A DNA stretch of 64,000 nucleotides from Culex pipiens pallens (GCF_016801865.2 NC_068939.1:41702747-41766746), one strand, 5' to 3'; numbered from the stretch's first letter, positions 34,665-47,445 are shown. Made by a program: numbers and translations. The notes: generated from the letters alone by a model not told the origin.

Positions 34665-34825
34665 CAGTGGACTCTCTCGTTGTCGATATTGAAGGGACCG
34701 TCGAGAGCGGGAGGTATCAAATTATAGAACGAAAAATCAAAGCATGCTTTTTGAAGGGACTGACAATTTTTTTGCAACTGGAGCAATATTGATATCGAGA
34801 GGATCGACAGCCAGAGAGTCAACTG
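34665..34825. mobile_element. pogo/Tigger-type MITE, 161 bp
   Basis: The ends CAGTGGACTCTCTCGTTGTC and GACAGCCAGAGAGTCAACTG are inverted copies. TA flanks it at 34663-34664 and 34826-34827. Subterminal GATATTGAAGGGACC matches the 418-bp element at 49455-49872. Confidence 0.85.
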
Positions 34826-34943
34826 TATTTTTTTTAATCTTAAATTCGTTCATACAGTCCAGACTTGATAATCGAAACTTCGGATAATCGAATCACAAAA
34901 AGAAAATCGTTGTCTTATTTTTGATTGTCAAGCTACCCCTAAG

Positions 34944-35667
34944 CTGGGTGCTGAAAAGACAGAATGCGTAACGTGATTTTCGAAAGCTCCCCACTGCTCC
35001 CCACTAATACAACAGCACTACAGCTGTAAACATAAACAAAGTAGAAGGCTATGTTCAAGCTCAAGCGTGACATATTTTTTGCTGCTGAAGTGAATTGTTT
35101 TGAAACATTTTGAATCTGTTGATGTTGATGTTTTCGATGAAAAATTAAATGCATCCCACTTTTTTCTTCGTATACTAAACAATGGGTGGCCAAAAGAGGC
35201 CTTTTTTGTTTTCCTCGTGATGACAATTTTTCATCACGAAGTGGGTGGAATTTCGTGAACCAGAAGAGCAACCGAATAAAAGTTCCGAGATTATGTATCT
35301 TTGATGTGCAGTGATAATATCGGAGTAAGATTATCCAATATTATTTGGCAGGTACCATTCATAGTCATTGATAATTCGTCGCTAACATTTCAAAAATCGT
35401 CATAAACATAAGTTTTGCGTGAGACATAGCGATTTTGAAATGTTAGCAACGAATCATGCCAATCTCGGTTTCAACCCTCTTCTTAAGATGTTTTGACTTC
35501 GAATATCTTAATAGCTCGACGCAATCGACTTTTTTTTTTTGACAAAATAAATTATAGATCGATCACAATACTTGCCACTTCTTGGTATTATTTTGCGAAC
35601 AGTAAATTGGTTCCGCTTTGACAGTTCTAAATTGAGGCCGCTTTGCGGACAACTATTCTGCACCCAG
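34944..35667. mobile_element. Nested 724-bp element with 8-bp target duplication
   Basis: The ends CTGGGTGCTGAAAAG and CTATTCTGCACCCAG are inverse copies with two mismatches. CCCCTAAG (34936-34943) and CCCCTAAT (35668-35675) are a 7-of-8 direct repeat. The size fits hAT-like or the 8-bp MITE group. The 110-codon minus-strand frame inside (34939-35271) shows no transposase motif. Confidence 0.72.
35370..35455. repeat. Hairpin inside the nested element
   Basis: GCTAACATTTCAAAAATCG pairs with CGATTTTGAAATGTTAGC around a loop of about 30 nt, with flanking AATTCGTC/AACGAATC pairing. Confidence 0.75.
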
Positions 35668-36060
35668 CCCCTAATCTACTCTAAAGTGATTTAAAATTTT
35701 TAACTCCAGAGTGGTGGCCAAAATGGCGGTGATGAAACATTGAAAAATTGCATTTTTTAATTAAATAAGCAATCAACCATCCAAATTGAACTTAAATGGA
35801 GTCGCAGAACTTGAGTTTGGTGTTAAAAGATAGAAAATAAAAAAATGCGAAAACTTTTTTATTCATGATTCGATTATCCGAAGTCCCAAATAAACCTTCG
35901 GATAATCGACTCTGGACTATACAAAATTTTATACGATTTTGACTGCAGATCACAAAATTATAAAACAATCTTTTTGGCATCTTCAGCAATGTTGAAGTCA
36001 GGGATGCCCGATGTTTAGACTAGAAGGTCGAATCAAGGCGTTTTTGTGTCTGTCACCGAA

Positions 36061-36148
36061 GGGACCATCCATAAACCAAGTAGGGGGGGGGAGGAGTGGT
36101 CTTAGATTTCAAAAAAGTGTCCAGTCTACGTGGTTTATGGATGGTCTC
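36061..36148. repeat. Short hairpin repeat with CCATCCATAAACCA arms
   Basis: GGGACCATCCATAAACCA pairs with TGGTTTATGGATGGTCTC (one mismatch) around a G-rich loop (36080-36095). The arrangement resembles a tiny MITE. The 36149-37308 stretch beyond holds a degenerate family G end near 37195-37255 and otherwise only AT-rich sequence. Confidence 0.75.
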
Positions 36149-37308
36149 TTAGTCATTGCTTTGAAATTAGGTTTTTTTTATAGTTTTGTACCTTTATTTA
36201 TTTTGTCTATGTCTAAGAATATTAAAAGAATACAAGTTAAATTCATTAGAAAAGTAAAAAAATACAGCTTCGAAAAAATGTGTCGCCTACTAAGGAGAAT
36301 TAATTCAAGATTGGCTAAGGATTAAGTGCCGTTTTATATAATCTTTTAAAAAGATCCGCGGGTCAAATGACACCAGCTTGTGGCCAAATTTGACCCACGA
36401 ATCATTCCTGATCGACGTTTTTGTAGAGTGCAGTCAGCGTGTAAAATTTTTCCTTTTATTTAAATTTAAAATAAAAAATTTGAGAACTTATTTTTAATTT
36501 TTTTTCAGGAATAAATAGTTCAAACATGATAAATAGTTAACAAATTATTTCATTTGTTCATTCAAAATTTATACTTTAATTTAAAGATTTATGATTACAT
36601 TTTTGTTTCCTAAGGTCGCTGCAAATATTTATTGAAGTTTATGTCCCACGGCTCTGACCATAGTCGAGGGGGGAAATTACAAGCTGAAAATGATGAAAAA
36701 AGTGTTTAAAAATGCATTTTACAGGCGTACAGTTGCTTTCCAATCATGAGTTTCGAAAATATCGAGGTATTGATGGATTTTTTTCGCAAAAAAAACTTTT
36801 CGTACACTGGTATTTTATGAAAATTTAAAATGTTTACAAAGGAGTTCAAACATGCTAAAAATGATTATAAACGCGGGAAAATGCATTTTTACTGGTTTTC
36901 AGTTGAAGTTTTACGAAAAAATATTTTTTTTGCCCCCTGATTATTCAGGCCAACTTTGAAGGGTTGACATATACTTTGAAAAATATTTGTAACGGCCTAA
37001 TTAAATAAAAATAAGAAAATTAGGGAGACAGAAAAATTAAGAAAAAAATATATAAATAAATAAAAAGGGTAAAATAAAAAAAAAGTTGCAGGTTTGATAA
37101 ATCTGAACTTTCCATTTTAAATTTACAGAAGAGACGAAATGAATAAAATCATAAAAGTTCTCTTATTATTTTTTTTGTAAATTTTCAAAACCGCTTGAAT
37201 TTCGGAAATTCCGAGATTTTTTTCCCTGGACGGGAAATTGGACACTCTACTTTTCCATTATAACAACTTTTTATTCTGTTTTGGAACTTGACACTGCTTT
37301 TAACAACA

Positions 37309-38749
37309 GAGCAATTCTCTGAGATTTCGGTCATTCGATTTTTTTTTGTATTTTTAATCCGGCTGAAACTTTTTTGGTGCCTTCGGTATGCCCAAAGAAG
37401 CCATTTTGCATCATTGGTTTGTCCATATAATTTTCCATACAAATTTGGCAGCTGTCCATACAAAAATGATATGTAAAAATTCAAACATGTATCTTTTAAA
37501 GCAATTTTTTGATCGATTTGGTGTCTTCGACAAAGTTGTAGGTATGGATATGGACTACACTAAAAAAAAGTGATACACGGTAAAAAAAATTTTGGTGATT
37601 TTTAATTAAACTTTTTGTCACTAAAACTTAATTTGCATAAAAAACACTATTTTATTTTTTTTATTTTTTTATATGTTTTAGAGGACATAAAATGCCATCT
37701 TTTCAGAAATTTCCAGAATGGGCAAAAAATCTTTGACCGAGTTATGATTTTTTGAATCAATACAGATTTTTAAAAAAAATCGAAATACTGGTCGCAAAAT
37801 GGGCGTATTATTGAATGTTTGGCCCGTTTGAAATGTTAGTCTTGATTTTAAATTTTTGAAAAGTTCGGAAAATTTCACGAAAGTTTCATATTTTGACATT
37901 GTAAGTCGGACCTATAGTTGCTGAGATATCGACATTAGAAAATTGTGGGTTGTTCGGGTGAACTCAGAAAACATCAATTTTCCTGTTTTTTAACCTTTGC
38001 ATGGCAATATCTCAGCAACTAAGGGTCGTATCAACTAAGTCCGAAAAAGCAAAATATAGAGAATTTTCTCAGCTTTTCAAAAATATTTTTTTCAAAAGTG
38101 GGCAAACATGATTTTAAAAAAATGAAAAACTGCTACTTTTTTTCAAAAAAGTTACCTAAAAATGGCTATAACTTGAAAACGGTGCACTTTATCAAAAATT
38201 CACTAAAGTACTTTTTGATTGCAAATTCAATTTTACATCGAAAAATGAAGTTGAAAAATTTTTGCGACCGATATTTCTTTTTTTTTAATCTGTATTGATT
38301 CAAAAAATCATAACTCGGTCAAAGTTTTTTTGCCCATTCTGGAAATTTCTGAAAAGATGGCATTTTATGTCCTCTAAAACATATAAAAAAAAATTAAAAA
38401 TAGTGTATTTTTACAAATCAAGTTTTAGTGACAAAAAGTTAAATAAAAAATCACCAATTTTTTTTTACCGCGTATCATTTTTTTTCAGTGTAGTCCATAT
38501 CCATACCTACAACTTTGCAGAAGACACCAAATCGATCAAAAAATTCCTTCAAAAGATACAGATTTTTGAATTTTCATACATCATTTTTGTATGGCCAGCT
38601 GCCAAATTTGTATGGAAAATTATATGGACAAACTAATGATGCAAAATGGCTTCTTTGGGCATACCGCAGGCACCAAAAAGTTTCAGTCGGATTAAAAAAT
38701 ACAAAAATTAAGATTTAAGAAAAAAGACCTATTTCGTAGAGAATTGCTC
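37309..38749. mobile_element. Family A foldback element, copy A3
   Basis: Both termini are present: GAGCAATTCTCTGAGATTTC at the left and AGAGAATTGCTC at the right. The right arm (about 37840-38749) is longer than the left (37309-37800), so roughly 400 bp of left arm have been lost. The centre GGGCG-TATTATTGAATG-TTTGGCCC matches the centre of copy A6. Confidence 0.85.
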
Positions 38750-38751
38750 AT

Positions 38752-38915
38752 ATTCAAAAATTGAAGGGGTCGTACCGCCCCTCTGTCGAAAGATATAAAA
38801 AACGGACCTCGGATTCGTGATCAGGGATAAAAGTTACCCCTTAGAACGAAGTTTCAGAAGAGGGGTCGGGGCAACTTTTCCCGATTTCGTGTGAGTTGGT
38901 AGAGAATTACCTATA
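38752..38915. repeat. Family B right-end fragment B4
   Basis: It runs from AAAATTGAAGGGGTCGTACC to the family B end GTTGGTAGAGAATTACC. It directly abuts A3, as though A3 had inserted into a B copy and the other part was lost. Confidence 0.8.
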
Positions 38916-39242
38916 TCTAACTCGTTAAACTAAGAGGTGAAAATGTGCATATATGAGAAACACTATAAGTACTCAGATCATCTAATTTTTTCATGGTTCA
39001 ATTTATGTTTTATGAAAGAAAATCATTTTTCATCATGACAAAGAAAAACTAAATACAAATAATTAAAACCGTTTTCTTCGAAAACCAAACAAATACTTTG
39101 ATAATAATTGGCGACGAATAGCCAGTTATCGGTTGAAGTAACATAAATCTAATAAACAACATTAACTTTGCTTAAAAGTAAGAAAATTGATTCAATACAA
39201 ATTATATAAGGGCCATTTTCTTCCCACTGACAAGAAATCAGA

Positions 39243-39780
39243 AAAAGTTAACCCCTATCCGATTTGCAATAAACCTTGTCAAGTTTTCGTGACGGAGGTT
39301 CAATACGACCCCTTTCATCTATGAACAATCAAAAAAAGACGTCAATGATTTGTAACCTGAAATGGTGATGATTTGGAAATTCAGTGCCAAAACGACTTTG
39401 TAAAATTGGATGCACAATTTGATAGAGTGTTCAAAACTTAGAAAAAATGTAACTTTCATCGAAAAAATACGATTTTTTTAAATCTCTGCCTCCATTTACC
39501 AACCGTATATATTTTTTTGGAATATGTTATTTTATGGGAAAATTAATGTCCTGTTCGAATCTGCAATAACCAAGAAGGGTATTTTTTCGTTCAACTACAA
39601 AAATATTCATTTTATAACTTTGTGTTCTTTTGTAGCTAAGCAGGGTTATGGTAATAATGTTCAAAGTTGTAGATAAGACAATTATAATTAATTTATTGCA
39701 TACACATTATAAGGGATTTTTTGTAACCATCACGTGCTTTCACAATTTTACGAAAAAAAGTTTTGAAATTGTTTAACAGA
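39243..39780 (+). repeat. Family B left-arm fragment B5, diverged
   Basis: The order of blocks follows family B: a CCGATTTGCAATAAACC region, CGTGACGGAGG then TACGACCCCTTTCATC, GAAATGGTGATGA and GCAGGGTTATGGTAATAATG. Many substitutions and no element ends. The gap 38916-39242 is AT-rich and featureless. Confidence 0.65.
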
Positions 39781-41603
39781 TTCGTTATAAGGGACCAAAA
39801 TGACATCTAAGATATAGTTTTATGCAAATTGAAGAGGAGTCGGGGAAACTGAGTTAGCGGATTTACATCGAAACTCGAAATAACAGAGACATCCATATGA
39901 TTATTATCATACAAATGAAATTCATTATATTCCAATAAACGTTTGAACATCTTGACAACTCCTCCAGACAAAGCTCAAATGATAAAATAATTAACCTTCC
40001 AAATCTAACCCCTTTCCCAAACTTGAGCCCCAATTATTTTCAAATCCCACAGCTCATATTTCTCGCTGCTGCTGCTGTTGCCAACTTCCTTCTGCGTACT
40101 TGCGACATATCCCAACGCGTCATGTTCATCAATTTTCCATCAAATCCAAAACCCACATCAACTTCACATCAATTTGTCTCGTGTTTCTGCGCGACTCACA
40201 GGAAAAAAGAAAATTCCAACCCCAAAAGCCGGTCTGTGCGTCGGAAAGATTTACAGGAAAAAAAAATTAGCTCCGAGTTTCCTTCCAACCACGTGACGGT
40301 CCATCGAACAAGCCGTGCGAAAGTAATTTTTGTGTGTAACTGCAAGACGGTGACGACGACGGCACAAGTGGCGGAGATGCACAACTTCCTGGCCGTGGTC
40401 GGAGTGCGCCAACTTTGTGCACGTGCAGCTTTAATGGGCTTGGAGTTGAAGGGGGTCTAACGGAGATTACGTAATGTGAAAATTTTTGTATCACGTGTAA
40501 TTCAAGTATATATATGAAAATAAAATATGAAATATAAAATAAACTTCATTTATTGTTAGAGGTTCTACGATAAGCTTAGAGTACATTTGTATTATTTTTC
40601 TTTAATAAATATATTTTAAATTTGGCAATATCAACAAATATGTCATGGACAACCCCCTTGTTTCCACTTTCCGGCAGTGTCAGCCGAGAGAACGCCACCA
40701 GAAGGTATTTTCCGAAGGCCGTGGCTAGACCGCTGCTCTGCTCCGAGCTGGGAGCAGACCGAAGAGAGCATTATTGTGTTTTAATGACCTGTGCCGAGTG
40801 TTGCAAGTTTGCTCGCGAGAAGTTGTTTTGCTTTTACTTACTGCTCTGGCGACTCTTGTTTTAAGCTTCTTTTTGTGTTTTTTTACCCTTCATCATTTTC
40901 TCAGCTTGGCCGAACGCGCACCGAGAAAGTCATTATGAGGTGTTGGGGGGATGGAGGGGGGGGGGGAGGCAGTCTATTGAATTAAATATTTTTAGCTTTT
41001 CTTAGGATAAAAAACGCGTTTTCTTAAAAAAACAGTATTGTTTTGCTTCAAAAAGATTAGCATTAGATTCATGTAACTATTTTTTTTTTCAAAATAAAAA
41101 AAATCAAGAGAACTTATTAGGAAAAAACAAGGTGAATCGATCCCACTTTTAATCCTTTTGACCATAGTTTCTGAGTGCAATTTTTCGTTCGCGGTAGTCG
41201 CAATGTTGCGGTGGAAACGAGCGAAAATCTTGCCCTCAATTAAATTTTAATTTGCCACAGTACATGGACATGGGGAAAACTAGCGCAGCTATAAGACAAA
41301 TGGAATCGGGAAATTATCAGTTGAAGGTTGATCATCAAGAAATTGAAAGTAAACAAATACTTGAAATGAAACGTAAATATGTTGGGTAAATAAATGCGCA
41401 AAAAAAATGTTTAGCAGTTCTGATCGTCTATACAGATTTAAACTATTTTTTTACAAATTAAAATTTTCGGGGTAATTTTCATATAAAAAAATCCAGCTCA
41501 AAACAGGAACATTTTTAGATTTTTTTTCACAATACTTCATTCGATCTCAATAGAACATTGCAGACATGGTACCAATCGCTATTTTCAATTGTTTGCGTAA
41601 ATG
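39781..41603. other. Spacer, no gene recognised
   Basis: The GC-richer core at 40020-40980 holds overlapping frames up to 145 codons without domains, and a G-rich run near 40945-40970. The rest is AT-rich. Confidence 0.4.
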
Positions 41604-42115
41604 GAGCCATCAAGTCTGTCATATCGAAATTGACAAAAACCACAAAAAAAAACTATTTTTTAACATTTTTTTTAAACCGCTGTATCTAAACGAAGATTGG
41701 ACATTGGATAATGGTCAATATGGAGATTCTATGTAAAATTGATTGAATATTTCAATTAATCAAACAAATTCCACTTATGGTATTTTCAAATGTTGTTCCT
41801 CAACATTTACGCAAACCACCATCAATGGAACAACATGTGAAAATACCATAAGTGGAATTTGTTTGATTAATTGAAATATTCAATCAATTTTGCATAAAAA
41901 TCTCCATATTGACCATTATCCAATGTCCAATCTTCGTTAAAATACAGCGGTTTAAAAAAAATGTTAAAAAATAGTTTTTTTTTGTGGTTTTTGTCAATCT
42001 CGATATGACAGACTTGATTTTTCAGTCTCGAAAATATTTTCACTGGAAAGCTCGTCAAATTTCCCATAAGCTTGCCTTTAACAGCATTTGAATTGGATGT
42101 ATAGGCTTACAGATA
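41604..42115. mobile_element. Family F foldback element, copy F1
   Basis: Arms 41609-41793 and 41830-42014 are inverted copies (TCTGTCATATCGA, AACCACAAAAAAAAAC, ATTGGACATTGGATAATGGT and AAATTCCACTTATGGTATTT blocks) around a short centre of about 40 bp. The right arm continues outward to about 42115 with GGAAAGCTCGTCAAATTTCC; its left counterpart is missing. Confidence 0.8.
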
Positions 42116-42289
42116 TTTATTTATTTGCGTTTAAGGACCACTTAACTCAAGAGTCATTCGGGTCCGATGCTTACAGATATAAACTTAATTACATTGCTCA
42201 TAACTGGAAATAGTTTATTTTTTTCAGTGTGGTAGTAACCTGGATAGTAAATAAGCTTACTTTAATATTTAAACAATCAAATTAAAAAG

Positions 42290-42790
42290 TTGTCAGATGC
42301 TAACTTATGGGAAATTGGAAGAGCTTTCCTGTTAAAATATTTACGAGACTAAAAAATCAATTCTGTCATATAGAAATTACCAAAAACCACAAAAAAAACT
42401 ATTTTTCAACATTTTTTTTAACCCGCTTTTTTAAAGATTGGAAAATATGGAGACTTTTATGTAAAATTGTCTAGGGAAACAGAAACGGTGAAAATTTCAA
42501 CGTTTAGACCACTAAATGATTTTTTTTTTATAGGAGAGACATACCATCTTGCATTTATCGTGAGTCTTGCTGTTACATCTTAGGCTATTCCCTCAAAATT
42601 TTTGAAAGAAATAAAATCGTGACATCACCTTTAAATTTAACTTTTAAACTTAAAAATTGAAAAATCTCATAGAAGTGGCGTGTATTTTTCTTTCAGTGTA
42701 TTTTTTTTAGAAAGCCCGTCCAATTTCCTACAAGTTTGTCTCTGACCGCGTTTTGATAACAACGGCTTTGAGTTACACTTATTTTTAAAT
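42290..42790. mobile_element. Family F element, diverged copy F2
   Basis: The left part TTATGGGAAATTGGAAGAGC, then TTCTGTCATATAGAAATTACC (split here), matches the inverse of F1's right arm. The end near 42715-42790 (CCCGTCCAATTTCCTACAAG) is the opposite arm. The interior is heavily diverged. Confidence 0.6.
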
Positions 42791-42829
42791 TACAAAATAC
42801 AACAATATTTAAATAACTAACGCCCTTCT

Positions 42830-43050
42830 CAAATGTCATTTTTGAGCACACAATAATGGCTATAGGATAGCATGTCTACAAAGTTTCATTGAAATCGGAG
42901 AGGGTCGGTTATAAAAGTATCAGGAAAAATCCAGATTTGAGCTGGAATTGCCAAAAAAAAATATATTTTTCACGATTCGTTTATCTGAAGTTTCATAAAA
43001 ACCTTCGGATAATCGAAACTCCGGATAATTTAGCCTTCGAGTCTGGACTG
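42830..43050. repeat. Tigger-like right-end fragment
   Basis: It ends GAGTCTGGACTG followed by TA at 43051-43052, preceded by CCTTCGGATAATCGAAACTC as in the element at 34855-35919. The left end is absent. Confidence 0.65.
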
Positions 43051-43052
43051 TA

Positions 43053-46000
43053 TATGGAAAACAGCTCGAGCCAGCTTTTTTGACGTTTTATTTCTAAATC
43101 TTTTGCTAATTCAATAAAAAATAATGAAAAAATATGCAACCTTAAAAAAAAATTATATGAATAAGAATTTTATAGGATTCTTAGAATGTTTGAAAAAACA
43201 ATCCTAAGGCTTAAATTAAAACTTTTGTTTACAATCATTGTAACACCGAGTGATAGGTGACAGAACACTCCAATAGTCTACACCACGAATCTGATTTTGA
43301 CATTCTTTTTTGTCGTTCCACAAACAAACAAATGAGTGCTATGCAAAGTCACTCACACAGTCATTGACCTCCCTCTAGAAATACATTCGCTAAGAGAACG
43401 GTCGTTTGACATTCTACCAAAATTCGGATCATCGCTCCCATGGTCGCATTCAAACGTTTTTTGTCACCACGCAGCAAACATAAGGAAGAGAGAAAGAAGA
43501 CGAAAAAACAAGAGAAAGAGAAACGGCACGTTGTCTCGTTCGGAGCGCTGCTTGAGTGGTGCTCATTTTTCGTTCGTTTCGTCTTTGTGTTTACGTTCAC
43601 CGAACGTCACCAACAAATAACGAATATGCCAGGCGACCTGTGTGTCAGCGATTAAGTTTCGTTTTCGAAAATGATCGCTGACAGAAAGTTCTTTCAACTA
43701 TCGAGCAGTTCCATGCAGTGACGGATCCCTTTCAAGCTTTGTTTAAAAGTTTGTTTACAACTCTTGTTACTCTATTCATGATAAAGTGGCGTCCAAAATT
43801 ATCACAAAATACATAAAAATGTCTGCAGAGAAGCAAACTGTCGCCAAACGTCACAGAAAAAAATATAGACACTTTTTTTCGCAAAAGGTCAACCTAAGCT
43901 GCATTTAGAATGACGACCCACGTTTTCCCGGTATGACAAGCAGATAAAACACCTTAGAATTTATTATCAACTTCATCTGGTTTTATCACACTTGGAGACT
44001 TGGAGAGGGTGGCATGAACGTTATTTGCGTAACCCCCTCAATTTTTGGACTACGGCTTAAAATGATGTTGTCGCAACATATCGTTTCATGAAGAAACACA
44101 GTAAAAAAATATAATCTTTTTTGTTTTTCCTTTAGAACTTTTTTTTCAATTTAAAATGCACAAGTACACAAATAACATAATTTTTGTGGATAGATTGGCC
44201 AGAATATTTTTTTTGCTGTGTCAAGAAAAAGAAATCCTGAGAAAAAGGTCGTCCTGTCAACATCGAGAGAGCACGCTCACCAGCAGCATAAAATCCTTTT
44301 TGTGATAGGGGCAGCCAAAAATCGTGTGTACCTTGGAGGGACACGTGTGGTTTTTCAGCTCACAATTTCCCGTGCATAAAAACCGGGTATTTCGTTAAAA
44401 GGCCATCCTGGGGGTTGGACGGTTCAAAAATGGCAAAGGTTTGTCTAGCTTGTGCGGGATGATTTTTGAGGTAGGTTCCACTGAGTTACCGAAAGTGGAC
44501 TGCAAAATTAGGTGGCAAAAGTGTGATGTAAATTTAAACATCACAGGCTGTAGGCTGTATTCGACTACTCTATTTTTTTCCTAGAAGAAACGGTAAATTT
44601 GAACACAGGTCATATATTGAATAACAAACAACTCAGACAACACAACAGTTACATAAATTCCTTCCCCAACTGCAGCAGACCGACGTCAAAGTTCATCAAA
44701 ATCACACTCTTAACCTGAAAACACACCGACCCCAAGATGGGCTGCCCAATTATCTATCCAATTTCGTCGAAGCAATTTTCCTACCATCAGGTATTTGCAG
44801 ACACACAATTGCTATACTGCTGGGGCTTTGCGTAAAAATACATAACCTCTCTTTCTTTCGATTCTTTTTTTTTGCATTTCAATGCAAGCATCTTGGCACA
44901 ATCTGGCTCTAATTGTTGGCCCAACTAATTGGATGTTATTTCTAATTGATTTTATTGGAAATGGGATTCTTTGATAGGGCATTCTTGGCTCAAGCCCAGC
45001 TTATTGGGAGATTAAATTCAATTTTCTATTGTGCCATGCTCTGAATGCATGAGGTTTTGAATTGGAATAACAGCTTGTTGAAAATTATTATTCTGAATAT
45101 AGGCTTCTTTTAATTCAATTTTGAAGAGGCTTACGCCTGAAAGTAGATTCTAGTTTTCGACATGCTTAAGAAAAAAATCATTTCCTTTTAGTTAAGCCTT
45201 TCAAACTCTTCACTGAGATGAAACATTTCCATAACAAACTGACAGATCATGTTGCAAGCCCATTCATCGTGTCGCAACAACAAATTTCCCTTTCATCAAA
45301 ATGTAGCCTTTTCGGTGAGGTCGTTGAAATGGAAAGGAAATCTTGGACGTTTGGTGGGGCTATTATCACCGTCGTGGTGGCCGGTTATGGCTCTGGACAA
45401 TCTTGGCACATGCTTGAACCACCTCTGGGGGGGAAATATGATGAGGGTTGGCTTTGAGCTGTCAGTTTGTTTTTGCACGTGAATTGTAGACCACCCAATT
45501 CTACTTGTATAAATCTACCTAAAAATATTGTTTTTCGATCAATAAATCACATAGAAATTGATCTCCAATACCGTTTTTTATTAATTGCATGTTTGCAATC
45601 ATTTCGAAAGCTACAATTTCTGCTGATATTCAAATTATCACTTCATACGTGAACTTTTCGGCCCCTTTTTCGCAACTACCCGTTCAATTACCTTTGCAAT
45701 TTGCACCGCAGCAATGCCAATGCCAGCCAAAGCAGCGAACCAAAATCACACCCAAATTTCATTGAAAAATTCGAACTCCAATTACGCGCGTGCCAAAGCC
45801 ATCTTAGCAAACCTTGACCGCGACGTCAATCACCTTCGGAGGAAGAAGCCCCATTTCGGTCGAGGCCCATTTGCGTCAAGCCAACCAACAGCCAGTTCGT
45901 TCAACAAGTTCGTTTCGTTTTCACTCTCGATTCGATTCGATGCGATTTTTTTCATGCGCCTCATCCGGCTATTGAGCATTGCTTCAAGAGCATCGATCGA

Positions 46001-46669
46001 TCGATTTCATTTTTCACACCACACTTTCAAGTGGTGGTGGCTTACCGGTTGCAGCTGCTGCTGGGTACCTGACCTGCCGATGGTACTTGGTGTAAAATTT
46101 CTCAAAATTACTGCCCGGTAAACGGTCGGTAATTGTGCGGTAATTTTCGTTTGAAGCCGCCCGCCCGCGGCCACCGGCAGTGGTTTTGGTGGGGATGGCC
46201 CCCGGGGGCACTGTTCCGGATTTAGTTGGCGGTCGGTTTTTATTTGTGTGAAACTGTTTAAAATGTGGAAAAAGTGGCTTGATAACACAAACTCAACAAT
46301 GTTGAAGTCGATGTCAGTAAACGTTTCAATTTTATCAAGGTTTTATAGATTTGGTCTTCTTGAACATGCTCCAATCGACAGAATTCTTGTATTTTAAAAA
46401 AAGCAAAATTAAAAAAATCATGCTTGGTCATGCACACAGAATATATGTGGAGAATCTTCATCCCAAATTTCAGCCAATTTGGTCCATTCCATCTCGAGAT
46501 ATCTTGGCACCCGTGTAAACTCTGTGTTAAGAGAAAATCGCTCACATAGTTTGACAGTTGGCTTTACGCATAACCAGATTTCAGGCTAAAATCGTCTGTT
46601 ACTCACTTTGATCATGAAATATCTTCAAGAAACTATCTGGAGTGCTTGAAACTTAACTTTTTGGCAGAA
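43053..46669. other. Single-copy-looking island, no gene recognised
   Basis: Longest stretch of the window without a recognised repeat. GC-richer parts at 43330-43700, 44250-44480, 45250-45480 and 45700-46230. A purine-rich run lies near 43480-43530. Frames up to 135 codons (45714-46121) overlap others on the opposite strand and show no domain. This is the best place to look for missed host exons or conserved non-coding DNA. Confidence 0.4.
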
Positions 46670-46884
46670 ACGAAACTATTGGCACTACGCCCCCCGGGGC
46701 ATGGCCTTCCTCTAACGTGGGATTTCTGCTCCAGCGCCTCTGACGAGACAGGAGAAACCGGGACCGACGTTTTACTTCACCATCCGATAGAAGCTCAGTG
46801 GATAAGGCGGGAATCGAACCCGCGTCTCATAGCATCATCGGGATCGGCAGCCGAAGCCGCTACCCCTGCGCCACGAGACCCCCC
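46670..46884 (-). mobile_element. tRNA-derived SINE, complete head
   Basis: On the minus strand a tRNA-like head carries box A (TGGCGCAGGGGTAGCGG, plus-strand 46858-46874) and box B (GGGTTCGATTCCC, 46809-46821). The body is shared with the copy at 4891-5079, and the element ends AATAGTTTCGTTT near 46670. It keeps the 37 bp between the boxes that the other copy lacks, so it shows the ancestral head. No clear target duplication, which suggests an older insertion. Confidence 0.85.
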
Positions 46885-46974
46885 TATCATAAGTTGTAAC
46901 CCAATCTAGTGGTATGAATAATGAGTCAAAATTGATAAAACTCTGAAAAACACCGCCATTTTGTGTATATTTTG

Positions 46975-47440
46975 AATAGCACCCTTTAAATGTGAGGAAG
47001 GCACCAACCGCCTAAGGGTGGATTAAGTAACGTTTTTTAATATAATTTTATGATTTTCTACATGTTCCCTTGAAAGCACACAAACGTCAAAAAAAGAAAA
47101 AATAACAAACGAACGAGGGGTCCGTGAATGCAAAAATCTTTCAATATTGTAAAATGAATGGATTGTGAAATTTTCTGTTCTTTTCATTAAAAATGTGTTT
47201 TTGAATTTATACTGATGTTAGATAAGAGACCGAAAATCAACTCAAATACCATTCCATCGAGTCCAAAACATTGAAGATCTGGCAACCCTATCTCAAGTTA
47301 TGACCACTTAAGTTATTTTTATGAACTTTTTTATTGCGGATCTTAAGAAAAACTAGATTAAATTTGTGTCCAATCCCATCGAATCACCAGTTGTTGATAA
47401 AGAATAAGGGAGGCACTAACCACATAGGTGGATTGAAAGG
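46975..47440 (-). repeat. Family D copy 3, minus strand, monomeric
   Basis: Two family D starts on the minus strand (inverse of GTGAGGAAGGCACC near 46975 and of CACATAGGTGGATTGAA near 47420), with one monomer between 47215 and 47440 carrying the inverse of GGGTTGCCAGATCTTCAATG. It is a single, unamplified unit. Confidence 0.65.
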
Positions 47441-47445
47441 GAAAG

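Larger units (their letters stand above)
34855..35919. mobile_element. Tigger-like non-autonomous element, interrupted
   Basis: The ends CAGTCCAGACTTGATAATCG and CGACTCTGGACTA, with repeated TTCGGATAATCGA-type subterminal motifs, are typical of pogo/Tigger-group elements. TA flanks it at 34853-34854 and 35920-35921. Without the nested insert the element is about 340 bp. A right-end relative lies at 42830-43050. Confidence 0.8.

Noticed and set aside
34939..35271. Transposase for the nested element
   Set aside because: No DDE/DDD or hAT dimerisation motif visible, and the frame is too short.
36061..36148. Rho-independent-type terminator or microRNA hairpin
   Set aside because: Stem of 18 bp around a 52-nt loop in eukaryotic DNA fits a small MITE better. 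A microRNA would need small RNA support.
45714..46121. 135-codon frame as a possible host gene
   Set aside because: Low-complexity composition, overlapping frames on the other strand, and no recognisable domain or splice pattern.
46646..46909. 87-codon open frame
   Set aside because: It is read-through of the minus-strand SINE, and the same peptide arises from the other SINE copy near 4883-5140.
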